Shown one piece after another: positions 35,585 to 47,189 of a stretch of 64,000 bases of DNA. Each line of letters begins with the position of its first letter. The first letter of the stretch is position 1. The position numbers were made by a program, and so were the translations under genes. Source of the stretch: Chlorops oryzae (Eukaryota; Arthropoda; Insecta; Diptera; Chloropidae); NCBI GenBank assembly GCA_020466095.1, contig CM035806.1, forward strand, positions 7,113,622 through 7,177,621. The letters are read 5' to 3'. The notes beneath the pieces are model-generated. The model did no database searches, was not told the origin of the DNA, and was given only the letters and a program-made list of their open reading frames with translations.

Positions 35585-38500
35585 ATGGAAAATGGATTGG
35601 GCTTTCAGAATGCCGCCTATGCTGATTCCTTGCAAGGATCAACAACATCCATTCCCGGTACTTATCGATCGGGCAGTGGTGAAAGAATAAATAAACAGCA
35701 ACCAGCGAGGGATGATGATCACCATACGGTGTCCATGGAATTGCCAAAAGGCAATGAGCTGAAAGGATTGTCGAAGGAAAAGATGGAATCAAAAGAGCGC
35801 GAAAATTGGGGCAATGACATCGAATTCCTAATGTCCTGCATAGCGCTGTCGGTTGGTCTCGGTAATGTTTGGCGTTTCCCCTTCACGGCGTTGGAAAACG
35901 GCGGCGGAGCATTTGTGATACCATATCTGATAGTACTGATACTGGTCGGTCGGCCAGTTTATTATATGGAAATGCTGCTTGGGCAATTTTCCAGTCGCGG
36001 TAGCGTCAAGGTCTTCGACTTTTCACCAATATTACGTGGTGTCGGCTATGGGCAAGTTTTCGGAACAGCTATTGTTACCACTTATTATGCCACGCTAATG
36101 GCATTAACACTACGCTATTTTGTCGACTCATTTTATCCGGTATTGCCATGGAGTTATTGCCTACCCGAATGGGGCGACGGTTGCATGGATTCAAAGGCGA
36201 CAACAACGAACAACAGCAACGACAACAACAGTCAGCCGTATGACACGAATGCTATCAAAAAAACTTCTGCAGAATTTTACTTCACGTATGCATTTTTTTT
36301 TTTTTTTATCGAAATAATAGGTATGTTCGCGTACTGCCCAAAACTGCCCACTTTTTTGAAAACTGTATGAAAATTGGACAAAATCAGACCTGTTAAATAA
36401 TGATTATTTAATTAATGATTAATTAATCAGATTATTTTTTTCTTATGAGTGAAATAGTGATTATTTAATGATTATTTTTGTATGACCTATATTAATCAAT
36501 GATTGCGATTACCAAATAATCATGAAATAATCATGATTATTTTAGATTAATGAAAAAAATCAGAAAAAATCAAAAAATAATCAAAAAAATAATCCCGATT
36601 AATTTTAGATTATTTTTGAATATTTTTGATTATTTTTGATTTTTCCTGATTATTTTTGGGTTTTTTGATTTTTTTTGATTAATTTTGATTTGTTCTGATT
36701 TTTTTTATTAATTTTAATTATTTTCAATTTGTAATTGAATATAATTAAATGTAGTACAGCGAGGGGCCCATATGTCCTTGCCTATGACATCGCAATGTAA
36801 AATTCGCCTCTCGAAAGTATTGCCGGTGGTTTGACGAGGGGTGGTCCTAACCACAGGTGGCCGGTGAATTCACTTGTCCGTTGCCGGTCCCACGGACTAT
36901 AGGGAAACTTTGGAAAAACGATGTTATTCAAATACAAATTGAAAATAATTAAAATTAATAAAAAAAAATCAGAACAAATCAAAAATAATCAAAAAAAATC
37001 AAAAAACCCAAAAATAATCAGGAAAAATCAAAAATATTCAAAAATAATCTAAAATTAATCGGGATTCTTTTTTGGATTATTTTTTGATTTTTTCTGATTT
37101 TTTTCATTAATCTGAAATAGTCCTGATTATTTCACGATTATTTGGTAATCGCAATCATTAATAATCAAAAATTTCAAGAAGTTCAATTAATAATGATTAT
37201 GGATTAAAAAAAGAACAATAATTCATGATTATTAATCTTAATCGGGATTTAACAGGTCTGGACAAAATTGCCCTGTTTTGGGCAGTTTCGTGCAGTACGC
37301 GAACAGACCTAATAGTGGGACTCATCTGCTGCTTCGCAAATTGTGGGAAATGAGAAATATGTCAGACAACTATCAAAATTTATATGAAAATTTACGATGG
37401 AAAAAGTTGCGAAGGGATTTGCGAAGCTGCATGAGTATCACTAATATATGTATTTATGTATGTACCGATTTTTCTTCCTGATCACCCTTTTCTTCGTTCT
37501 GTATTCCCAGGAAGGTCATTTTACGTGAAAAAAGTTCGATTGACGATGGAATTGGATATCCTAGCTGGTCGCTGAGCATAGCACTGGCTTGCTCTTGGAT
37601 ACTTATCGGACTGATTATGGTGAAAGGGGTGAAAAGCTCGGGAAAAGCCTCCTATTTCTTAGCCCTCTTTCCATATTTTATAATGATTATATTGCTCATT
37701 CGATCGTTGACACTGCCCGGTGCATTCGATGGAGTTATTTACTTTTTAAAGCCGCAATGGGATCAACTCTTAGTGCCAAAGGTGAGAATTGGAAAAAAAA
37801 AAACTGAATACATTTATAATTTATTCTCCTTTTTGGTCCGCTCTACTCCGAAAACGGTTTATTTTTCAGGAAAATTCCAAAGACATTTTTTTTAGATAAT
37901 TTTAAGACAAACAATTTTTATAATAATCACTATTGACCTCCGAGCAATAGGTTGCGAGATATTTGCGAGAATTTCCGTTTCCGTTTTGAATTTTGACAAC
38001 TTTTTAGCCGGCACGATATCAATGTCGATTTTTCACATTTTCGTAACGACGCCGTTATAAAAGTGTGTATCTTAAATCTAAATTCAGCGTAAATTTGGCC
38101 TTAAAATTTCTAAACATGACCGGGCTATACTGGGTGTTCCGTATATACCATACATTTGTATGTATGTATGTATGTACCTACCTAAAAGATCCCTTGTTTT
38201 GAAATAGTTTTTCGATATTGCAAACATAAAAAAAAATTTAAAAGAGTGGCGAATTGATATTTAAGAACATTTTTAAACTACCAGCCATAACACTGGCCAG
38301 CAGAATTTTTCGTAATCTGAATATTTTATATTGTATTTTGATTGCTGAAGAGCTGAAAATATATTGGATAAGTTCAAACTTTGTATTTGTCTTTGCAAGA
38401 ACAACAAATACAAAATCGGACTACATGTGAGCTGTCATAAAGCCAACCGAATGCCAATGAGACAAAACAAATCATTTGCAATACACGTAACTACATGACG

Positions 38501-41500
38501 CATTAAAAAAAAACAAAAACGGGTTTTCTCGTTCGGCCTTGACTAATCAATTGTGTTTTCAATCCCAAGAACGAAAAATGTTATAAGTATATCATACTTA
38601 TTATGTATTAGGTTAAAGAGATACTTATTAGTGATGTAACGAATATTCGCATTCGCATTCGCATTCGCGAATATTCGCATGTTTTTTCACATTCGCATTC
38701 GCATTCGCAAAATGTTGCGAATATTTTGCGAATATATAATTAGCAGAAAATTGACCAAAAATGTATTCTTTAATCGATTTTTTAAATTTAAATTTAAAAG
38801 CCAATATTTTAGCATTTAAAGAATTTTTTATGTGCTACCGTTACACAGATATTGCACTTAAAAAAACCATTTTAGTATGAAACGTATATAAGAAAGTCCA
38901 TGTTGTCAAATTCTTCCCTGAATTAAACGCATTTGGAATGCCTTTAAGTTCCTTCACATAAATTTTCATACAAGAACGACCGTCTGAGGGCTACTAAACG
39001 AAAAACGACAATAACATTGCGTATTGCGCAGGGGCGTTATGCTTGCACGAAATCGTCGGATTAGTTTTGTTGTTGTCATGTGACTGTTTTTTTTTAACAC
39101 TTTGAAATTTAACATCGAAATGTGTAATTTCTTTTACTTATGAAAGAATTATTTTTTTCCAAAGTTGGTGCGCTATATAAATAAATGAATTGATTTGGTG
39201 ATGTGTGCTAAATTTGAGATATAGATTCAAAAACTGAATATTCGCATTCGCATTCGCGAATATGAGTAGGCATTCGCATTCGCATTCGCGAATGCTAAAA
39301 TTTGACATTCGTTACATCACTAATACTTATGGGACACGGACGCGACATTTGCGTGAGTAATTTTAAGGCCCGAGTACAAGAATGCGGTAAATGGTACTTA
39401 TGTAAATACTTTCGTACAGCTCATGCGAAGTTTTGCATTTATCAAAATTTATATGCAGTTATATGGTATTATATCTGCTATATACGGACGCGACAAAACT
39501 CTTACTCGTTTAGGAAATTCCCATATATCGGCGGCTTAAAGTGTAAACCTGCTAACTAACAATTTCAAAACTTTACAGGGTAAACAAAAAACAATTTTCT
39601 TTCAAGACTTCAAAGTAGGGAAGGAGACCCAAAATATGGATGGTTTATTTCGTTCCTATATGAAGTCTCTCTTCTAAATTCGATTCTGTGCACCATACAA
39701 AGTCTACTTGGAGTCACTTGTTGGTGTTAGCTGTGAACTTTGACCAAAGTTGGACTTAGCAGTTTTACTCATCACCAATTTCTCCGTATTTAGAATTTGA
39801 AATTAAAAAAGATTTTTTTTTTTCCTGACGATGCAGTGTGCTTTTTTCTATCGAATGACATCGAAAAATCGGAATCGGTTAAAAGTGGACTTAGCAGGTT
39901 TACACTTTAAGCCGACGATATGCACTAAAAAATAATTTTTTTTTTTTTTATTCCGATTAATTATATTGAGGTTCGACTGTAAATTGTGCACTCTATGCTA
40001 GTAATTTATTTCTACACTCAAAAAAATTCCAACAATTTTCTTGGTTAAATCGTTCCACACGTTCCCACAATTTAAATTTTTCTAAAAAAAAAAAAAAAAG
40101 GAAAGTTCTTAAAACAACAACAAAAAATTCTTCGCATAACCACAGAAATTGTGATGAGAATTGACTTCAATAATTGACGAGTGAAAAAGGACTCCATGTT
40201 GGAGTTGTTTAACATTTAAATATCCACCATTTGAAAGATTTGAAGTTAAAAATTAATGTTGGTCCCACATATATGTAATAATTTCATAAAATATTGTGTT
40301 TAAGTATTCCCAGTGGCGCAGCTAGAGGGCAATCTGCCCCGGGTCCCGCATTCGAGGGGGCCCACCCGGATAGAAAGTTTAAATAAAAGATTTAAAAACG
40401 AGTGTTGGGCCCGGGCCCCAAAATGTCTAGTTGCGCCCCTAAGTATTCCTCCTCAATTTATATCTCGTGGTTATATATGTACAAGGAGCCGAATTTTAAA
40501 GCCTTTCTTACTCAATTTTCCATAATTTTTAAGCATATACAGTTTAGCATGACGCCTATAATTCTCATTTGGTTTGTAAAATGGGACACATACATAAGAC
40601 TCTCAGAATTTCTGAAGATATTTCACGGCGAAAGGTAGTAGGTATGTAGGTGCGTAAGTTTGTCAAGTTTATGGATTTAATACAGCTGAAGATCTATCGA
40701 TAGTTTTATAATCGATATGTTCAGTAATCGATAGTTTTAACAATCGATTGTTTCAATAATCGGTAGTTTCGTTAATAGATAGTCGAAATTATCGATAATT
40801 TCAATGATCGATATTTTCGATAATTGTTATAAGTATTTCTAGAATCGATAGTTTCGATAATTTTTATAGTCGAAAGATGAATTTTCGAGCGACTCTCGCC
40901 TCAGTCTAAAAAAGGGTATTTTTAATCATCTGTACATTTCAAAAATAAGAAAGCCCTCTGTCACCACCAGCACCACCCTCCCAATGCTAAACTAAATATC
41001 GATGAATCAAAACAATCGATAGTCTTCAAAAACCATTGAAGTTTTCGATAGTTTGTAACCATCGATAGTGCTATCGATTGTTTCTCCAGCTCTACATATG
41101 GCTTCGCATTAATATAATGTACCTTCTTCTTTACTACTGAATATTAAAACGACTTTCTCAGATATGTAGGTATGTGAATATTTTTATTTTCGAATTCGCT
41201 CAGTCCTAAAACGAAAAAATTACCATTGGGGACGGATTGGTAGATACAGATAGGTCCTAATCAAAAATTACTAGCTAGGTGCATTAACAAATCAGAAAGG
41301 GCCTGGCTAGACTTTACTGGGCAGGCCCAAGATATAAACTAGGCAAATCTAGCCAAGGACCTTGCAATATCTAGTTAAAATTCCCAGCCGGGTATATAAA
41401 AAAAACACCCGTTCTTAGAAAAAACCAGTTAATTCCCGGTTTATCCAACGCATTCCGATAAAGGACACCATTAATTGAATTTTCGTTTTCTCAGGTATGG

Positions 41501-42670
41501 TATGCCGCCGTAACACAAGTATTCTTCTCCTTGGCCATTTGTTTTGGGAACATTATAATGTATGCATCGTTCAATCGTTTCGGTCACAATATCCATCGTG
41601 ATGCCAAAATCGTCACAACTCTGGACACGTTCACTTCGCTCTTGTCGGGCGTTATAATTTTTGGTATTTTGGGAAATCTTGCCTACGAATCGAATACGAC
41701 GGACATTCGGTCGGTGGTGAAAGGTGGTACCGGTTTGGCGTTCATCTCCTATCCGGATGCAATTGCTAAATTCAAATTTATGCCGCAGGTAATTATTGTT
41801 GTTGCGACTGCGACTGCGACTGCGAGATCTCGTACAGCATATGGTTAAAGGATTTTGTTTACTGACTGATCTCTCTTCGAACAGATCTTTTCCGTTCTGT
41901 TCTTTCTCATGCTCTATGTTCTAGGTATAGGCAGTAATGTCGGTATGGCTTCGTGCGTTTTGACAGTTTTCAGAGATCGATTTACGAAGACAAAACATTG
42001 GGTTATTGTTCTCTGTATTGGCATCGTTGGCTATTCCATTGGCCTCATTTATATCACACCGGGTGGGCAATATGTTCTAAACTTTTTGGACTTTCATGGT
42101 GCATCGTTTGTTGCCCTGACTCTGGCCATATTTGAGCTCATCGGTGTGGGATGGATCTATGGGGTAAAACGATTCTGTAGAGATGTCAAATTTATGCTGG
42201 GCATCGAAACTTCAATATACTATCGAACATGTTGGGGCGTGATAACACCAGCCTTTATGGCTGCTATACTTATATACACATTGGTAAAATACGAACCCAT
42301 AACGTATAATGGCTATGTGTATCCGGATGGAATGTACAGTAAGTTATACATATTAGTTGGTAGCAAAACTAAATTGACCTTAAAACCCCCCATGTATTGT
42401 GTGATCTTATTTATTTCAGTTTTCGGCTGGTGCGTGACTGCTTTCGGCATTGGCCAACTTATTATTTGGGGAGTTTACGAAATGAAAAAGCAAAACTCCG
42501 ATACATTTTGGGAACGTGTGGTGAATACATTTAAACCATTGCCCGATTGGGGTCCAAGGGATCCTGCAACATTAAAAGAATACCAAAACTGCCTGAAAAC
42601 TTCAAATGAGCACAAAATTTTTCAAAGACCCGGACTCCTTTATAAGATATATGATAACATATATGGCTAG
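35585..42670 (+). CDS. SLC6-family sodium-coupled amino acid transporter, nutrient amino acid transporter type
   Basis: Five coding exons with consensus splice sites and compatible phases: 35585-36285, 37511-37781, 41495-41788, 41885-42338 and 42420-42670 (656 residues). A 5' untranslated part starts after an acceptor at 35533. I chose ATG 35585 because it is the first ATG in the exon frame. The protein carries the SLC6 hallmarks. After a 70-residue polar N-terminus comes TM1 with SVGLGNVWRFPF (residues 89-100) and ENGGGAF. A large extracellular loop follows TM3, with two Cys and Asn-rich glycosylation sites. Then come the TM6-TM8 region (VWYAAVTQVFFSLAICFG, TTLDTFTSLLSG) and a C-terminus with FKPLPDWGPRD. 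Insect relatives (NAAT/Naat1 group) import essential amino acids at the plasma membrane of gut and other epithelia using the sodium gradient. The substrate here cannot be read from sequence. Intron 1 holds a foldback element; intron 2 holds several MITEs and a minisatellite. Exons 3-5 are duplicated downstream. Confidence 0.93.
36319..37311. mobile_element. Foldback element in intron 1 of the SLC6 gene
   Basis: TAGGTATGTTCGCGTACTGC at 36319 is matched inversely by GCAGTACGCGAACAGACCTA ending 37311. Inside, two arms of degenerate GATTATTTTTGATT repeats (about 36390-36750 and 36930-37250) are inverse complements around a loop of about 150 unique bases. The left end is only 33 bases after the exon 1 donor. 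Superfamily not assigned. Confidence 0.72.
38629..39322. mobile_element. hAT-type MITE with TAGTGATGTAAC ends (intron 2)
   Basis: Starts TAGTGATGTAACGAATATTCG and ends in its inverse. The perfect 8-bp target duplication ATACTTAT sits at 38621-38628 and 39323-39330. Sub-terminal arrays of CATTCG hexamers are present on both sides. 694 bp, noncoding. Confidence 0.9.
39331..39525. repeat. Dispersed repeat with ACGGACGCGACA words, copy 2
   Basis: Shares order and wording with 24222-24430. It directly abuts the right target duplication of the preceding hAT element and is cut on its right by the element at 39525-39920. Confidence 0.7.
39525..39920. mobile_element. TIR element in intron 2
   Basis: CGGCTTAAAGTGTAAACCTG near 39530 is matched inversely by CAGGTTTACACTTTAAGCCG near 39890-39910. 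TTAA lies at the same position in both arms, so it may be either a TTAA target or part of the inverted repeat. Noncoding. Confidence 0.65.
40311..40441. mobile_element. 131-bp hAT-type mini-MITE (intron 2)
   Basis: Starts CAGTGGCGCAGCTAGAGG and ends CTAGTTGCGCCCCTA, with a perfect 8-bp target duplication AGTATTCC (40303-40310 and 40442-40449). Confidence 0.88.
40683..41095. repeat. ATCGATAGTTT minisatellite / foldback (intron 2)
   Basis: More than a dozen ATCGATAG-type words in both orientations, mostly spaced 11-22 bp apart, with a non-repetitive patch near 40880-40990. Left edge ACAGCTGAAGATCTATCG and right edge ..TCCAGCTCTACA are roughly inverse, so this may be a foldback transposon. It ends a few bases before the start of the tandem-duplicated segment at 41101. 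Confidence 0.75.
42339..42419 (+). other. 81-nt intron 4 of the SLC6 gene, open in frame
   Basis: Donor GTAAGT and acceptor TTTATTTCAG bound an intron of exactly 27 codons with no in-frame stop. If retained it would add 27 residues (starting SKLYILVG) to the loop before the final transmembrane segment. The copy B intron has the same length and is also open. Splicing is still the likeliest outcome, because the spliced frame gives the conserved protein. Confidence 0.7.
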
Positions 42671-42704
42671 GTTTTTGTCCTCTTTTTCTTTAACCCTCTG
42701 CAGC

Positions 42705-42905
42705 TGACGTCGTAGTCTGACGTCGTAGTCTGACAGACGTCGTAGTCTGACAGACGTCGTAGTCTGACAGACGTCGTAGTCTGACAGACGTCGTAGTCTG
42801 ACAGACGTCGTAGTCTGACAGACGTCGTAGTCTGACAGACTCGTAGTCTGACAGACGTCGTAGTCTGACAGACGTCGTAGTAGCTCGAGTCTCAGACGAG
42901 TCTGA
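42705..42905. repeat. 17-bp minisatellite after the SLC6 stop codon, copy A, 11 units
   Basis: Unit GACGTCGTAGTCTGACA, 11 copies with one single-base loss (near 42840) and an irregular end. It begins 34 bases after the stop codon, so it lies in the 3' untranslated region. Confidence 0.95.
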
Positions 42906-43342
42906 CTGACCCCGAAAAACAGTAAATCTTGCGTGCGTTTGTAAAATTCGATGTAAGGATTCTTGCGCTCTCTGAACAAAATGCATTTTTTCAAATTTTT
43001 ATCCTTTCTTCGCTTGAAAACTATATACTCTTTTAAGAAATAAGTTCAAGAATACGCCAGATAGAAATTTCAAGATGAAAATCATTTTATAGAGGTGAGA
43101 CGTTTGGTAGACCCCATGTAAGTTTTAATGTTAAAATTAAACCGCGTATACTGCAGAGAGTTAAATTAATTAATGCTTTATTTTGAATAAGAGAGAAAGT
43201 CTTACAGACAGCGAAATGTGGGTATGAGTATATCCCAAAAAAAAAAAAAACCTCTGTAAAAGTTGTTATTCATAACATTCCATATTGCCAAACAGCATTT
43301 CTTTCTTTTGAGTTCAGAAGCAAACCACCGTGTCCATAAACA

Positions 43343-43556
43343 GCCCGATTCTAAATATTCCCGGGGAACGAATTCCCGGAGAATTCACTTTTCTCGAGAC
43401 TAAAATACTCCTTTTTTAAATAGATAGGGTAAGGAATATTATGGGTATGAGTCAAATACCTCTTTCCCCATTAAATTTCTTCCACCAAATATTTAAAAAA
43501 AAAAAGAAGTTTACTCTCGCCAAAAGTAAATTCCCCGGGAATATTCAGAATCGGCC
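43343..43556. mobile_element. MITE with CCGATTCTAAATATTCCCGG ends (in copy A)
   Basis: Left end CCCGATTCTAAATATTCC and right end GGAATATTCAGAATCGG are inverse. The same element is present in copies B (about 46420-46626) and C (about 49629-49854), in a split form at 57911-58652, and as one end at 22223. Target duplication not resolved. Confidence 0.7.
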
Positions 43557-44121
43557 TAGCAGTGTTTTTTATTTGCAGCTACAGATTTATTCTGTGAAGA
43601 AAAAAACGAATTTTTATTGTTTGTAAATTTCACAGTTTTTAAGATTTTGTATTCAATGTTTAATATTAAGTTTATATATAAATATATTTATGTGTTGGAC
43701 CCTAAATCTATTTGAACACAAATTTTGAATGTGCGAAAATACAGCTTACAATAAATTATTTCTCATACGAATTTTTTTGGAGTCGTGCAATTGAAATAAC
43801 AGATCAATTTGTAATTATCCGTTCAGGAATATCGGGGAACTTGTAATTTCAAAACTCACACTTCCGTATAATGCACCTCCGCTAAGAACAAAACTGCAAT
43901 TGACGCAAGCATTCATAGAACCCCAAAAAACCCCCGTGAGCACGGTTTTGTGGAGCCGCTTGCTGTAACTAAATTATACAAAAATGGAAAGAATAGACTC
44001 CCTTCTTGCATTTTTTTTTTTTTTACGATAAAAACAATGAGCAAGGCGGAGCACACCTATATTTTTCAATTAAAATCAATAAACAACTGTATTTTGAAGT
44101 AAAAATTTGGTTCTCCATATA

Positions 44122-44161
44122 ACAGGTTGGCTGATAAGTCCCCGGTCTGACACATAGATGG
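44122..44161 (+). mobile_element. Mariner 5' end fragment at the A/B duplication junction
   Basis: ACAGGTTGGCTGATAAGTCC and the following 19 bases match the start of the mariner copies below, preceded by TA. At ..ATGGC the sequence switches into GCTTCGCATT, the first bases of copy B. The mariner itself would continue ATGGCGTCGC, as seen at about 50514. The switch point therefore has several bases of shared sequence. Confidence 0.88.
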
Positions 44162-44553
44162 CTTCGCATTAATATAATGTACCTTCTTCTTTACTACTGA
44201 ATATTAAAACGACTTTCTCAGATATGTAGGTATGTGAATATTTTTATTTTCGAATTCGCTCAGTCCTAAAACGAAAAAATTACCATGGGGACGGATTGGT
44301 AGATACAGATAGGTCCTAATCAAAAATTACTAGCTAGGTGCATTAACAAATCAGAAAGGGCCTGGCTAGACTTTACTGGGCAGGCCCAAGATATAAACTA
44401 GGCAAATCTAGCCAAGGACCTTGCAATATCTAGTTAAAATTCCCAGCCGGGTATATAAAAAAAACACCCGTTCTTAGAAAAAACCAGTTAATTCCCGGTT
44501 TATCCAACGCATTCCGATAAAGGATACCATTAATTGAATTTTCGTTTTCTCAG

Positions 44554-45729
44554 GTATGGTATGCCGCCGTAACACAAGTATTCTTCTCCTTGGCCATTTG
44601 TTTTGGGAACATTATAATGTATGCATCGTTCAATCGTTTCGGTCACAATATCCATCGTGATGCCAAAATCGTCACAACTCTGGACACGTTCACTTCGCTC
44701 TTGTCGGGCGTTATAATTTTTGGTATTTTGGGAAATCTTGCCTACGAATCGAATACGACGGACATTCGGTCGGTGGTGAAAGGTGGTACCGGTTTGGCGT
44801 TCATCTCCTATCCGGATGCAATTGCTAAATTCAAATTTATGCCGCAGGTAATTATTGTTGTTGCGACTGCGACTGCGACTGCGAGATCTCGTACAGCATA
44901 TGGTTAAAGGATTTTGTTTACTGACTGATCTCTCTTCGAACAGATCTTTTCCGTTCTGTTCTTTCTCATGCTCTATGTTCTAGGTATAGGCAGTAATGTC
45001 GGTATGGCTTCGTGCGTTTTGACAGTTTTCAGAGATCGATTTACGAAGACAAAACATTGGGTTATTGTTCTCTGTATTGGCATCGTTGGCTATTCCATTG
45101 GCCTCATTTATATCACACCGGGTGGGCAATATGTTCTAAACTTTTTGGACTTTCATGGTGCATCGTTTGTTGCCCTGACTCTGGCCATATTTGAGCTCAT
45201 CGGTGTGGGATGGATCTATGGGGTAAAACGATTCTGTAGAGATGTCAAATTTATGCTGGGCATCGAAACTTCAATATACTATCGAACATGTTGGGGCGTG
45301 ATAACACCAGCCTTTATGGCTGCTATACTTATATACACATTGGTAAAATACGAACCCATAACGTATAATGGCTATGTGTATCCGGATGGAATGTACAGTA
45401 AGTTATACATATTAGTTGGTAGCAAAACTAAATTGACCTTAAAACCCCCCCCCTGTATTGTGATCTTATTTATTTCAGTTTTCGGCTGGTGCGTGACTGC
45501 TTTCGGCATTGGCCAACTTATTATTTGGGGAGTTTACGAAATGAAAAAGCAAAACTCCGATACATTTTGGGAACGTGTGGTGAATACATTTAAACCATTG
45601 CCCGATTGGGGTCCAAGGGATCCTGCAACATTAAAAGAATACCAAAACTGCCTGAAAACTTCAAATGAGCACAAAATTTTTCAAAGACCCGGACTCCTTT
45701 ATAAGATATATGATAACATATATGGCTAG
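44554..45729 (+). pseudogene. Duplicate of SLC6 exons 3-5, copy B (5' exons missing)
   Basis: Exons 44554-44847, 44944-45397 and 45479-45729 keep all splice sites, frame and stop codon, and encode the same residues as the parent exons. Exons 1 and 2 are not duplicated, so no full transporter can start here. It could serve as alternative 3' exons if transcription runs through copy A, or be a non-functional partial duplicate. The lack of coding change indicates a very recent duplication, gene conversion, or assembly duplication. Confidence 0.85.
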
Positions 45730-45763
45730 GTTTTTATCCTCTTTTTCTTTAACCCTCTGCAGC

Positions 45764-45934
45764 TGACGTCGTAGTCTGACAGACGTCGTAGTCTGACAGA
45801 CGTCGTAGTCTGACAGACGTCGTAGTCTGACAGACGTCGTAGTCTGACAGACGTCGTAGTCTGACAGACGTCGTAGTCTGACAGACGTCGTAGTCTGACA
45901 GACGTCGTAGTCTGACAGACGTCGTAGTCTGACT
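45764..45934. repeat. 17-bp minisatellite, copy B, 10 units
   Basis: Same unit as in copy A; ten regular copies. Confidence 0.95.
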
Positions 45935-47189
45935 GACCCCGAAAAACAGTAAATCTTGCGTGCGTTTGTAAAATTCGATGTAAGGATTCTTGCGCTCTCT
46001 GAACAAAAAGGCATTCTTTCAGAAAGAGTGACCTTTGGTAGTCGCTTATAATTATGCCCAGTTTAATTGAACAATTATAAGATATTAACCGAAAAAAATT
46101 TGGGGGGGCAAGATGAAAATCATTTATGAGAGTAGACGTTTGGTAGACCAAAACCATTAAGTTTTAAATCGTTAAAAATTAAACCGCGTATACATGCAGA
46201 GAGTTAAATTAATTAATGCAAAATTTAGATTTTGGATTAAGATTTTAGAAAGTCTTACAGACAGTCGAATTGTGGGTATGAGTCATAGTCCAAAAAGCAA
46301 AAAATACAAAACCTTCTAGTACCTAAAAAAGTTGTTATTCATAACATTCCATATTGCCAAACACATTTCTTTCTTTTAGAAAGTTCAGAAGCAATACCAC
46401 CGATGAATCCATAAACAGCCCGATTCTAAATATTCCCGGGGAACGAATTCCCGGAGAATTCATTTTCTCGAGACTAAAATACTCCTTTTTTAAATAGATA
46501 GGGTAAGGAAATTATGGGTATGAGTCAAATACCTCTTTCCCCATTAAATTTCTTCCACCAAATATTTAAAAAAAAAAAAAGTTTACTCTCGCCAAAAGTA
46601 AATTCCCCGGGAATATTCAAATCGGCCTAGCAGTGTTTTTTATTTGCAGCTACAGATTTATTCTGTGAAGAAAAAAACGAATTTTTATTGTTTGTAAATT
46701 TCACAGTTTTTAAGATTTTGTATTCAATGTTTAATATTAAGTTTATATATAAATATATTTATGTGTTGGACCCTAAATCTAATTGAACACAAATTTTGAA
46801 TGTGGAAAATACAGCTTACAATAAATTATTTCTCATACGAATTTTTTTGGAGTCGTGCAATTGAAATAACAGATCAATTTGTAATTATCCGTTCAGGAAT
46901 ATCGGGGAACTTGTAATTTCAAAATCACACTTCCGTATAATGCACCTCCGCTAAGAACAAAACTGCAATTGACGCAAGCATTCATAGAACCCCAAAAAAC
47001 CCCCGTGAGCACGGTTTGTGGAGCCGCTTGCTGTAACTAAATTATACAAAAATGGAAAGAATAGACTCCCTTCTTGCATTTTTTTTTTTTTTTACGATAA
47101 AAACAATGAGCAAGGCGGAGCACACCTATATTTTTCAATTAATATCAATAAACAACTGTATTTTGAAGTAAAAATTTGTTCTCCATATA

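Larger units (their letters stand above)
41101..44160 (+). repeat. 3.06-kb duplicated segment, copy A (parent)
   Basis: Starts GCTTCGCATTAATATAATG and contains the end of intron 2, exons 3-5 of the SLC6 gene, the 17-bp minisatellite, the 3' flank and the first 39 bases of a mariner. The next base begins copy B with the same starting words. Coding exons in A and B translate identically. Confidence 0.9.
44161..47189 (+). repeat. Duplicated segment, copy B
   Basis: Near-identical to 41101-44160. Differences include one base lost near 44285, changed bases in intron 4, 10 instead of 11 minisatellite units, and a replaced stretch at about 46015-46115 that carries a fragment of the hAT foldback family (AATTGAACAATTATAAGATATTAACC). 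Confidence 0.9.

Noticed and set aside
42705..42905. Regular short repeats that could suggest a CRISPR array
   Set aside because: The 17-bp units are contiguous without spacers and lie in a eukaryotic 3' UTR; it is a minisatellite.
44554..45729. A second complete SLC6 gene
   Set aside because: Only exons 3-5 are present; no copy of exons 1-2 or of a promoter lies upstream of copy B.
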